NCBI RefSeq assembly: GCF_028640845.1
Contig: NC_080543.1
Location: 95,717,825-95,781,824 of the forward strand
Length of the DNA: 64,000 nucleotides
Origin: Ahaetulla prasina
Taxonomy: Eukaryota; Chordata; Lepidosauria; Squamata; Colubridae
Direction of reading: 5' to 3'
A program made the position numbers and the translations under genes. Positions 47,140-57,590 of the stretch are shown here, piece by piece (the first letter of the stretch is position 1; each line of letters starts with the position of its first letter). The notes under the pieces were generated by a model that worked only from the letters and a program-made list of their open reading frames with translations, did not search any database and was not told the origin of the DNA.

Positions 47140-47640
47140 TACGTCATCATCCTGCGCTTAAATACTCCGTGGCCGAGCCAACATCTCACTGTCAGCCTGT
47201 ACCCCTTGCGTACGCATGCGCTATGGCACTTTCGGGCTGGAAGTTACGGAAGAGTCTGCAACTTAGGGTCTGAGTGGTGGGGGAGGCGGCAGTCAAGCAG
47301 AATTTGCGGGGTGGGGGTGTTTTCCTCTGGGGAGCGTCTTTAGTTCCCCCCCTCCCTCCCTCCCTGGCACAGCAACCAGACAAGAAGAGGCGGGGTTGGC
47401 AGTCACCGCTCGCGGAAGGTGAAAGTGGTTGGAACGTTCCTGGGGTTCTGGAACGGTGGGAATCCGAACAGAGCCACGCCCCCTTTTCCTCCCTTCTCCG
47501 CCTGCGAGCTTTCAGTCCGCGTTTTCTACCGCCTCGATCGTTCCTGCCTTAAAAGGTACCTGCGGCCTTTCCCCACCTTCTCCCTCCCGCTGCTCTCCGA
47601 GCCCGCCTCTGGCTACTATAAACCGATGGCTTGTCCAATA
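47140..47640 (+). promoter_or_regulatory. Second CpG-rich cluster, possible UNC50 promoter/5' exon
   Basis: A GC- and CpG-rich block 1.4 kb right of COA5 exon 1, with an NRF1-like palindrome ACGCATGCGC at 47212-47221 and an ETS-like TACGGAAG just after it. Such sites are common in promoters of housekeeping and mitochondrial genes. It may hold the noncoding first exon of UNC50, whose first coding exon opens with a splice acceptor at 50963-50964. Weak donors (GGAAG|GTGAAA near 47418; AAAAG|GTACCT near 47556) were seen. This is an inference. Confidence 0.45.
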
Positions 47641-47649
47641 ATCTGTCAT

Positions 47650-47975
47650 CTGTCATAACTGAAGTGCCCGAATCCAGGGAATCAAAAGCAGGCGAATGAA
47701 TGCCCTCCATCAGATCACATCTCCAGGGATATTCCGACGGTATTCCCGATTCTTATCCACTGGTGTTTTGTTTCCTACTTCCTCTGTTCCCTTCCATTTG
47801 TCGAGTACCATCGCAGACAAAACGTTGCTTTAATAACTCTGCTGGTGGTGGTTTTTTTATTATTTTTATTTTTATTTATTTTTATTATTTTTTATTGGTG
47901 CAGAAATGCAGTTGCCTATTTTATGAGTTTTTCTGAATCTGTCATGGTTTTCCTCTGTAGGATTAATATTCTCTT
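47650..47975. other. UNC50 5' intron, nothing recognised
   Basis: Ordinary sequence with a T-rich run at 47850-47900. Confidence 0.45.
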
Positions 47976-47977
47976 TA

Positions 47978-48035
47978 CCCTGTTTTCCCCAAAATAAGAC
48001 ATCCCCTGATAATAAGTCTAATCGGGCTTTTTATT
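47978..48035. repeat. Partial mariner-like MITE (CCCTGTTTTCCCC family)
   Basis: The left end only: TA then CCCTGTTTTCCCCAAAATAAG, breaking off after CGGGCTTTTTA. The full element recurs 200 bp further on. Confidence 0.6.
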
Positions 48036-48178
48036 TTTTTTATTTACTTCTGAATCCATATTGGAAGAGAGATTCTACTTTCCTCATATGTTAATATTAG
48101 CCTGATACAAGTTTTTGAAGATTCTGGATTTCTTTAAAAAAGTGTATGACTTCTCTAATTCTTCACTACCCTGTTTCC

Positions 48179-48303
48179 TCCAAAATAAGGCATCCCCTGA
48201 TAATAAGCCCAATCGGGCTTTTGAGCGCACGGCAGTAAGGCCAAGCGCTTATTTCAGGGATCAAAAAAATATAAGACAGGATCTTATTTTTGGGGAAACA
48301 CAG
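48179..48303. mobile_element. Mariner-like MITE (CCCTGTTTCCCC family)
   Basis: A 125-bp element with ends CCCTGTTTCCTCCAAAATAAG and TTATTTTTGGGGAAACACAG, with TA at 48177-48178 and 48304-48305. Closely related to 18474-18610. Confidence 0.75.
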
Positions 48304-48773
48304 TATTTCTTCAACAGACTGGCCCCTCTTTATCTGTTCTTGAAGCCAAAGCCACTTATATCTTTTCTTCTTTGGACATTTAGGAATATTTTTTTGCTTC
48401 TATTTTCAGAATGCCTCTGTCTCTTCCTGTTGGGTTCTCCTTTTAGAAGTTAAGTATAATGTCTCTATGGTATGTGTTGATTTTATGCTCTGACTGTGTC
48501 CTGCAGAACAAATATTACTAGCTTGCTGAATTTAACTTTCTGAATTTAATCCATATGTTTTGTAGGCTGTTCCATAGGCTGTGGCTGGCATTGTCCTGAT
48601 TGTTGAGATTTAATTTAGATTAGCTAAATGTTTGATCTCTTCTATGCCCATATATTTTTCTTGACAAGAGAACGAAAGTATTTGGCTGATGCTTTCTTCC
48701 AGGTTTGATTTTGGGGGTTCTTTTTCTAGGAACTTCTTTCATTGTCTAATTCCTGTTCTTGATTTTTTTTTTG

Positions 48774-49018
48774 TTTACATTTATATCCCGCCCTTCTCCG
48801 AAGACTCAGGGCGGCTTACAGTGTATAAGGCAATAATCTCATTCTATTTGTATATTTTTACAAAGTCAACTTATTGCCCCCCCAACAATCTGGGTCCTCA
48901 TTTTACCTACCTTATAAAGGATGGAAGGCTGAGTCAACCTTGGGCCGGGCTTGAACCTGCAGTAATTGCAGGCTGCTGTGTTCTAATAACAGGCTTCTTA
49001 CAGCCTGAGCTATCACGG
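48774..49018 (-). repeat. tRNA-derived SINE (CCGCCCTTCTCC tail), copy 2
   Basis: The best-preserved copy. On the minus strand it has a head with GTGATAGCTCAGGC, a B-box-like GGTTCAAGCCC, the CAAGGTTGACTCAGCCTTCC core and the GAAGGGCGGGATATAAATG end. Its poly(A)-type tail is the T-run at 48763-48772. Confidence 0.75.
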
Positions 49019-49136
49019 CCTGTGATTACTTTTACCTTCATTCTTCCCCTTCAAACTTTAGCAGCAAAGACACAGCCTGCTCTACTTTATTGCACACTTG
49101 GCCTATCCTTAGAAAAACAACTTTTGCAAACATGTA

Positions 49137-49519
49137 CAGATAGTCCTCGATTTACAACCGTTTGTTTAGTGACCATTCATAGTTACATCATCACTGAATA
49201 AAATGACTTATGACCATTTTCACATGATTATTGTAGCATCCCCACAGTCACATGATCAAAATGTAGTTGCTTGGCAACTGACTCAAATTTATGACAGTTA
49301 CAGTGTCCTGGGGTCAAGTGATTAACTTCTATGACCTTCTGACAAGAAAAGTCAATGGAGAAACCAGATAACCTTAATAACCATAGTACAATACTAACAA
49401 TTAGAGTGATTCACTTAACAAATGTGACAAGAAAGGTAGTAAAATGGAGAAAACTCAACAAATGTCTCGCTATGCGACAATTTGGGCTCAGTTGTGGTTG
49501 TTAAGTTGAGGACTACCTA
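49137..49519. mobile_element. Tigger/mariner-like MITE, copy 4
   Basis: The ends CAGATAGTCCTCGATTTAC and TAAGTTGAGGACTACCTA are inverted and flanked by TA (49135-49136 and 49520-49521). It is the cleanest copy of the family in the window. Confidence 0.8.
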
Positions 49520-49928
49520 TATTTTCTGCAACTGGCTTTTCATTCCCTTTAAAGTATTGATTTACTTTTATTTCTGTTCTTCCACAGTTATGTTTGCTGA
49601 ATGGTTTTCTTGTCCCTAAACCTTTCTAGCCATTTGAGATTTACTACACTGAATCAAAAGGTATAAAAGCTCAGTTGTTGCCTGTTTTTGTCAAAGATAA
49701 TTTAAGAACTTTATCTGTTTGCTGTCATTTTCTACAGTCTCCATACATACTTCATACTTGCAGCACAGTCTCCCTTACTACGCGGGAAAGAAAAATAATT
49801 TAGTTTTCCATTTGTACAACTCAATGATCTTATGAAATTAATAAAGCTTTGGATCATTTAGAGATGTTTCACAAAGTCAGTATGTATTTATCCTAATTTG
49901 GCCTGTGCGAGAAGATAATGGTCTGAAC

Positions 49929-50189
49929 CAGCGGTGGGTTTCACATTATGCTACTACCAGTTCGCCCCGCATGTGCACGCTTGCTCCGTGCACGCGTGCA
50001 TCTGCCTTTGACGTATGTGCCCAGCCTTCCGCACATGCGCTTTGCTCACATGTGCCCCTTCCGTGCATGCTCCTGGCCTCAAAAACGTGCCTAAATAGGA
50101 TGGCGTAGTGCCAAGGGGGGGCAGTTCCACCCACAATTTCCACTACCGGTTCACATGAACCGGTCCAAACCAGCTGAATACCACCTCTG
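49929..50189. mobile_element. hAT non-autonomous element (CAGNGGTGGG family), copy 3
   Basis: Begins CAGCGGTGGGTTTCA and ends TGAATACCACCTCTG, with perfect 8-bp duplications GTCTGAAC at 49921-49928 and 50190-50197. The interior is rich in GTGCACGC-like CpG steps. Confidence 0.88.
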
Positions 50190-50197
50190 GTCTGAAC

Positions 50198-50964
50198 TAT
50201 ATCAACCACATAGCTCTCTGGTACAAGAGGGGAAGAGGAGTTTGCAGAAGCCTGAGGTCCATGCATATAGTTATGGCTTGTTATAGTACCTGAATGAAAC
50301 TTTGGGGAGTGGGGAGTGGCAATGAGAGAGAAAAATCGCTGCCAGTGATTGTTTGTTGCTTTCTCTGCTTGTCAATATTTTGGAATGGCAAATTCCTGCC
50401 ACACTTGCTATATATATCTTGAAATTCTCCCAAATTTCTTGGAAGCAGCGTGGGGTTTTTTTTAAGCAAGCATTATTTCTACCAAAAATCTTACAAGAAA
50501 TAGGTAAAACTGTTTCACAGCTATTTATGTATTGAGTTCTTTGTACTGAATCACATCATTGCCAGAACCAGGGAATCGTATAAAACGATGACTTTAGCCA
50601 AGGTATTAACATTAACCTCTCTGCTTATTCAAGAATAGTGATGCCAAATGGATGAAGTAGAACATTTTCCCATTCGTTTGTGATCTTTTTCATTTGGAAT
50701 CTTTTGAGAAATAATTTTTGCAAGTGTATCTAGTACGTTAAAACTCTGAGTATACTTAACAGATAGTGTGAGGATTGACTTTCTACTACTATTATGTTTA
50801 ATAACAGGATCTAATACATGCCTATATAAAACAGAGCCAAGGACTTACTATCTAGAAGTGGGAGGAGATGGTTTATAATTTCAGCATGGAAATGGTGCCT
50901 GCTTTGAAGTTTTAGCTCAGATATATTTCCTTTTAAAAATTGTGGTTATTTTCCCTCTCTTTAG
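50198..50964. other. UNC50 5' intron, nothing recognised
   Basis: AT-rich sequence leading to the CTCTCTTTAG acceptor of the first UNC50 coding exon. Confidence 0.5.
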
Positions 50965-50968
50965 CAAG

Positions 50969-53948
50969 ATGTTGCCTACCACATCAATTAATCCCCGCGA
51001 TCAGGGCAATGGATCTTTAAATACTAGAGCATCAGCAAGACACACAGCTGGGGCAAAACGCTATAAATACTTGAGAAGACTCCTTCATTTTCGTCACATG
51101 GACTTTGAGTTTGCTCTGTGGCAGATGTTGTATCTGTTCACTTCACCACAGAAGGTATACAGAAATTTTCAGTATAGGAAGCAAACAAAAGACCAGTGGG
51201 CTAGAGATGACCCTGCTTTCCTTGTGTTGCTGAGTATCTGGCTGTGTGGTGAGTAGCTGAGAACTTCCCTATCTATTGAAATTAGTGTTTCTAGCTTGGG
51301 GCCTTGAAATATTGGCAGTAATGAGTCCTCAGAAACAAATAACCAATTTGTTTTGGTGGTTAAGGGCATCAGACTAGAAGCCAGGAGACTGTGAGTTTTA
51401 GGCTTGAAAGCTGGTTAGGTGATTTTGGGCCAGTCACACTCTGCCTGCCCAACTTTGCCTCTTAGAGTGTTTGTGGGGAAAAATAGGAAAGAGTATTGTG
51501 TGTGTTTGCAGCCTTGAGTTATTTATAAAAACAGTAAAGGTGGGATATAAATAAAATAAATATTGGTGTTTTACATAGTGCTCAACTAGAGTAAACGAAT
51601 ACAGAATTGAGAGCTAGAAGTACCATGCCTGTACATTCCCAAAGACCGAACACCTGCTGGTCGAGTCAGAGTCACAGTATTTGTGAAGGAATTCAGAATT
51701 GTGTCTGAACTCTAGGAACATCAATGTCCAGTAATTATCTGTTGGTAAGCAGGCTAACCTGCTGAGCTATTTCATCCCTAGTCTTAAAAAATACACCATT
51801 ATCTATAACTTACTTCATCAACTTAGAAACATGTAAGTAGAAAAGCACTTTACGTATATGTGTCTTAGTTTTCAGACTAGCAGTATTGACAACAAGAGAA
51901 TATGAAGTATTTGCTTGGAAAGATGAAACTATATAAGTAACTAACTTCATTGGAGTTGGAGGCATATTACTGAATGAGTCTTCTTTAAGCAGTATTAAAT
52001 TTGGGGAGCACATCACTATCCAAAGTTAGAGCATCTTGTATACTTTGAATTAATCATATATGTCACTGCTCTTCATCTTCCTCCTCCAGTATCCACTATA
52101 GGATTTGGCTTTGTGTTAGGCTTGGGATTTGTTGAAATGATAAAGCTGCTGCTGTGGGTCGTGTTTATAGACTGTGTAGGAGTTGGCCTTCTAATTGCAA
52201 CTTTAATGTGGTAAGTATATTTAAAATAATTGTAAAATGCAGATTTCTGAATTTAAAAATTGCAAGTTCCAACAGAGAATTTAAAATTAATAGTGTACTC
52301 CACTATCAGCTCAAGATTTGGTTAAAAGGAAAGACTAGAATATTTTGAACAATGAAGCATAAGTGATACTCGCATATTGGATTTACTTTCTGGAGAGGGT
52401 CATAGAAAATTAAAATTAATTCTGAGTTCACTTATTACCATATCACCGTTACTTGACATTTATGTATGCAGTAGAGTTTATGGAAACCATCTGGATTAGA
52501 AAATGATTAGAAAAATATGTTTAGGATTCTCTGGCACGTAATAGGCAAATACTGTATTAGAAAGAGTGGAAAACCTTTTTTCCCCCCTTGTCCTAATTTG
52601 AGAAGAGGAGGGTGGAAAAATTACTGAAGTATATATTTGTATTTTTAATATTCTACTAAGGAATCAAAACTATTTTTTGCTTTCATAATATTTCTTAAAA
52701 GAACTTGTAAAATTTATTTTGGATTTCTAGATCAAAAACCCATTTGGATTTGAAAGTACTACAAAACATGAAGAGTAAATGCTACACAGAAGGAAAGAGA
52801 GTTAAGAGTTATTTCATGCTATATTGAAATAATAAAGCATTGCACATTTTAATACATAGGTTTTGAATTTCCCCCCACAAAGGTTTATCTCCAATAAATT
52901 TTTGCTAAAGCATCCGAACAGGGACTATGATGTGGAATGGGGATATGCCTTTGATGTTCATCTGAACGCTTTCTACCCACTTCTTGTTATCCTGCATTTT
53001 ATCCAGTTGTTTTTCATTCATTGTAAGTATTTTTTTTTAATTGAAGCATTTTTATTGTCTTGCTTTCTTTTATGTCATATACTGAGGCTGAGTTATCTCT
53101 TGCAGATGTAATTTTATCAGCATCGTCTATTGGCTATTTTGTTGGAAATACTTTCTGGCTGGTTGCAATTAGCTATTACATCTATGTGACATTTCTGGGG
53201 TACAGTGGTAAGTAACTGTAAAGCTTTCAGCAAGAAATTAGTATGGCAGATGAGAAGGAACAGTTTTATTAGCATTAAACAAGCGTGCATAAATGTTGTA
53301 TCATTATCTGTCAAACAGCCATTTTCGCAGGCCAGCTGCTCAGTGCCTGAATCCGGTTATATAACCGCCAGGGAGGAGATGATCTTCAGAACTGGGTTAT
53401 AAGTACCGGGGTGGGGGTGGAGGGGTAGGCCATTGTAACTTTGAATGGTCATTAAGCAACCAGCCATAAGTCAAGGACTATCTGTAATCACAGAGAAGCT
53501 CAGTTCAAAGTCTTTACTTTTGCTCCTTAGCATAAAACCTCCATGGTTGTCTTGCCATACCCTCCCTTGGAGTATAATCAATTACTTACGTGAGTCCCTG
53601 AAGTGAAAACTCTGCCATTTCTTTCAGTGGTTTGTTTTTGTTTTAGGAAGCTTCATATTTCCAAGTATTAGCAATTGCTTTGGGGGAGGTGTTTTTTAGT
53701 GAAAGTGTTATTAGCTTTCTCGCACACAAGGGGGAGCCCTTCCTGCTCTTTTTTATCCTTGAGACAAAGAGATGCAGTCTTGGTTTCTACTGAAGCTCTG
53801 CTCCCTTCCAGCACTGCCATTCCTGAAGAACACAGTGATCCTTCTGTATCCATTTGCGCTTCTCATCTTGCTGTACGTGGTCTCTTTAGCCATTGGATGG
53901 AACTTTACTAAAGCACTTTGCGTTTTCTACACCTACAGAGTAAAATAA
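50969..53948 (+). CDS. UNC50: UNC50, unc-50 homologue (five coding exons)
   Basis: UNC50 is a multi-pass membrane protein of the Golgi/ER and inner nuclear membrane. C. elegans unc-50 is needed for nicotinic receptor trafficking, and yeast Gmh1 binds Arf exchange factors. Coding exons are 50969-51248, 52090-52210, 52883-53022, 53106-53207 and 53812-53948. All have GT-AG borders and join in frame to 259 aa, exactly the human length. The start MLPTTSIN follows acceptor CTTTAG and CAAG. The hallmark block HTAGAKRYKYLRRL is at residues 26-39 and WGYAFDVHLNAFYPLL lies in exon 3. Five hydrophobic segments lie near residues 82-103, 111-134, 160-180, 187-211 and 219-245. The protein ends YRVK. Intron 1 (51249-52089) holds a SINE and intron 4 (53208-53811) a MITE fragment. 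It lies divergent from COA5 and tail to tail with MGAT4A. Confidence 0.97.
51350..51562 (+). repeat. tRNA-derived SINE in UNC50 intron 1
   Basis: The head GTGGTTAAGGGCATCAGACTA and B-box region (GTGAGTTTTAG) are degraded. The core GGGCCAGTCACACTCTGCC follows, and the end GGTGGGATATAAATAAAATA is characteristic. An antisense relative lies at 57155. Confidence 0.65.
53425..53490 (-). repeat. Tigger-like MITE end fragment in UNC50 intron 4
   Basis: It ends in AAGTCAAGGACTATCTGTA, matching the right end of the MITE at 49137. Only about 60 bp remain. Confidence 0.55.
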
Positions 53949-54150
53949 ACTCATCTCCAATAAATAACACCTTGTACAAATGTCAAACCAGGTGAAATGA
54001 AGATACTCTTGTACATTCCTGTAAATAACTCCTCACTGTAGATCAGTGTATACAAAATGTTTGGGGTTTTTTTTAAAAAAAAAGCACTGACAGCCTTCTG
54101 ACAATAAGCCTTCTATATCCCTCCTTTGTGGAAGAGTTGTATATCTCTGT

Positions 54151-54156
54151 AATAAA
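54151..54156 (+). terminator. UNC50 poly(A) signal
   Basis: AATAAA about 200 bases after the UNC50 stop codon, followed by a T-rich stretch. An earlier AATAAA at about 53960 lies only 12 bases past the stop and is less likely. The 3' UTR would end near 54175. Confidence 0.7.
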
Positions 54157-54175
54157 GATTCTTTTTAAAATTCAA

Positions 54176-56620
54176 TTGCTTTTAAGTAGATTTCTTAATA
54201 CACTTTTTATAATTAAGACATTCAATAAGATATTACAAAATTCAAGATTAGACAAGTTTCAGTAATGGGGACTGATTTTATTTTACTTATAAATGCCTAG
54301 TGTGTTTTAAAGACAATACTTAAATGTTTGCCATCTTGTCACCCATATAAAAAAAGTGGGTAAAAACATAGTAAGAATGTTCTGTGTGAATCTGTTGGCC
54401 TCAAAGAAGCTGAGCTTTTACTGCTATGCATTCCAAGTAAGATTATTAAAAACATGGTTGGTTAGCATCAGGTAGTAGCTATCACTTAAGATGGGAAACA
54501 CTATCCAACCTACTTTGTGGTTATATATTCTGGAAGATAGTCCAACCATTCTTGTGTTAGTCTGGGAGCTTCTAACACATACACATTTACACAATTCTAG
54601 GGCATCAGGAAAAGCATAACATTGTTGTGCCCATAAATTTTCCAGGATATATAAAAAGTCTGATAAATTTTATATATAGTGTATAGATTTTTAAAATTGC
54701 ACTTCTTTATCCTTAACTTGCTAAAATGTCCATACTTTTTGCTATTCATGTACTACAAAACTACAGTCATGCCACAGAAAATGTGCTTTTAAGTTTAGTT
54801 CTGTGATGTAGGAGCAAAATTGCTGCAGATAACTACAGCTTTTCAGTAGTTCTTAATGCAGTGTGAATTATTCAGGATGCCTGTTATACATTCAGTCTTT
54901 CCAATCCCACTATCCAACAGATTAATAAAGTAAACTTTAATGATTAATATGTAGAGTAATACTCTAGTCACATTAATATGTAAACTCTACTAAGTGGTTA
55001 GTAAATTGGTATGTGACAACACTCTTAGAAGGACATGAGGAAGAATATGGTATATACAAATCATATATAATAGTTTGCAGGAGGGGGAAATAAAATGAGA
55101 GAAATGGAAAACTGAATAAAGAATGTTTATTGATCAAATTTGCATAGCTACCCGTCTCAAAAAGCAACTGGACAGGAGAAAAATATATAGGGCTATTACT
55201 GCATATAACCTCACAAGAAGTTTCTGCAGGAAAAGTATTGTGTCATTTTGATTTACTTTCCCATCTTCTCTCGCTAATCATTATCCCACCTCAGAAAATT
55301 AAAAAGAAAACACTTCTAAAATAGCCATTCTATGCCAGCTGGAATTATGCTGTATATCTATATCTTAAAACTATTGCATATAAAAAGAATTTTTGTTTAG
55401 TTTTATGTACACGTTTTCCAGTTGTATTTATCTAATACAAATACTTTCAGCCCTTCTGCAAAACTTTCCATTTTTTTCTAGTTAAAACTCCAGAAGGCAG
55501 TTTTTAAAAATATTTATTTCAAATAGTACATGGGCAGCTCGTGGCACATAGCGCATTGATGAAAGGCACAATTAACATGACCCAGTTAGATTTTCAAATG
55601 TAGCAGCAAGATTAACAATATCAAAATCTAGCTCTAAAAAAGTTTTACAAGTAATGAAAATGCTTATATGGAGAATGCCAAGAAATCTGGCTGTAGGATA
55701 ATGATTCACATTTCACAAGCACAAGAACAGAAGCACAACTAGAAAACTGACAGAGTCAAAAAAGGAGTAGGGCAACTCTAAATGTTTTTAACCAATAAAT
55801 TGGTTTCTACTGACAATCAAAATAGCATCTTCAAAACACCATAATTCAAGTAATATACAAGCTGTTCCTTTCTCCAAAAGTAGGAAGTAGTCTGAATTTG
55901 AGACCTAATAGACAAGAAGGGGCATGAAGTAATATTTGTACTTTTGCAGGAAGAATTTCAAAAGCTTTAGGGGGAAAAAACATTCAAAAGCTCTTTTAAA
56001 AAACAGGGATGTTTTAAGCACCAGAAATATCCAGACACCTATTTATATTTTAAAAATAACTATTCTTAATTATCAACTGCTAAGATTTAATATTTTAGTA
56101 AAATAAAGAATGCCAAAACTTGAACATTTAGTTCAGCTGCATTTATTTTTAAAAAATATGAATGTCAGTAGAAAATATAAGAAAAGTTAATTATATTGGG
56201 TTTGGGATGATGCTTTGGGATGATTGATATATTTAGAAAGCTGAGAATGCATGAGAACCTAAGCACAATGAAATCTGGGCAGAGCACTAGCCTACTCTCA
56301 AAATGGCTACTATGAGGAAACCTATAACTAATTCACCAAAATGCTATTTTCCAGGCACTCTTCTAAACAAAATTCTGGGCAGTTACCACACATTTTATTG
56401 GATAACTTAGGAACTATTTTTTGAACTAAAAATAAGCCTAGTGCCATGTATTAGATTCCCATTTTAGAAATTTTGAATTTTTAAAAAAAACCAAACTGGT
56501 TGAGCAGATGGTATAGGATGTATTCCACAAGTTATTATCTACTCCAAACTATCAGGATATACTTTTTTGTTAAGTCACCAACTGCGAATTTTCTACTGAA
56601 CCTATTTTCTAACAACCTAG
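54176..56620. other. Spacer between UNC50 and MGAT4A 3' ends
   Basis: AT-rich, with no gene or repeat family recognised. It may include the distal 3' UTR of MGAT4A: AATAAA hexamers on the minus strand occur at about 55125 and 56394. Confidence 0.4.
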
Positions 56621-56623
56621 TGA

Positions 56624-57010
56624 CAGATAAGTAATTCTTGAATTACAACCAATTTAGCAACTGTTTGAAGTTACAATGGCAGTGAAAAAAATGCCTTATA
56701 ATTGGTCCTCACACTTACAACCATTGCAGCATCCACGTATTCACTGATCAAAGCCTGGGTGCTTAGCAACAGGCATGTATTTACAATGGTTGCAGAACCC
56801 TGGGGTCATGTGATCACCATTTGCAACCTTCCCAGCCGGCTTCTGACAAGTAAAGTCAATGGGAGAAGCCAGATTCACTTTACAACTGCAGTGATTTGCT
56901 TAAAGTGGCCAAAAAAAAAAAGTATAAAATTGGGCAGGACCGACTTTACCGCTGCCTTTTTTAGCCATAGAAATTCTGGTCCCAGTTGTGATTTTACACT
57001 GAGGACTATC
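56624..57010. mobile_element. Tigger/mariner-like MITE, copy 5
   Basis: The interior GTCATGTGATCACCATTTGC and AAAGTCAATGGGAGAAGCCA matches the family. The ends CAGATAAGTAATTCTTGAATTAC and GAGGACTATCTA are worn inverted repeats. Confidence 0.65.
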
Positions 57011-57154
57011 TAATATATTATAGTTGCACTCATGTCCTGATGAGTTACTGGAAAGCAATAAGCTTTTTGCATATTCCATTCAGTGAGATTATTCTAAGCA
57101 CCAACTCAATGCATACTGGTTTTTTGTTGTTGTTTTTTGCATTTGGCCTTCAAG

Positions 57155-57372
57155 CCAGTATTATACTGACTTCTGGTGATTGCCTAGACAAGCCTTTGCA
57201 GTTTTCTTGGCAAGATTTCAGAAATGGATTGCTATTGCCTCCTTCCTAGAATGAGAGGGGGGGAGACTGGCCCAAAGTCACTCATCTGGCTTCATGCATA
57301 AGGCAGAATTAGAATTCGGGGTCTCCCAGTTTCTAGTCTAATGCCTTAATCATTACATTGCCTCTCTCACTG
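57155..57372 (-). repeat. tRNA-derived SINE, antisense
   Basis: It contains CTGGCCCAAAGTCACTCATC and GGTCTCCCAGTTTCTAG. The minus-strand head is near 57365, and the other end is the CTTGGCAAGATTTCAGAAATGG segment. It is the antisense counterpart of the SINE at 51350. Confidence 0.65.
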
Positions 57373-57584
57373 TTATACTTACAAAACAATAATCTAAATC
57401 TTCCACTAGAAAATAAAGTATTTGAAATTATTTTTAATAATCTCTACCACAGCATCAGATTAAATGAATGTACTTAGAATGATGCTAAAACAATACCATT
57501 AAGACAATTCTGTTACTATAGCTCAAGTGGTGGATAATTGTACGCAAGCTGTTTTCTTCATTAGAGCATTAATCCACATAGAAA

Positions 57585-57590
57585 TTTATT
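57585..57590 (-). terminator. Candidate MGAT4A poly(A) signal
   Basis: AATAAA on the minus strand (plus-strand TTTATT), about 2.9 kb past the MGAT4A stop and just before the SINE and MITE insertions. An alternative much nearer the stop is at 60295-60300. Which one is used cannot be told from sequence. Confidence 0.3.
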
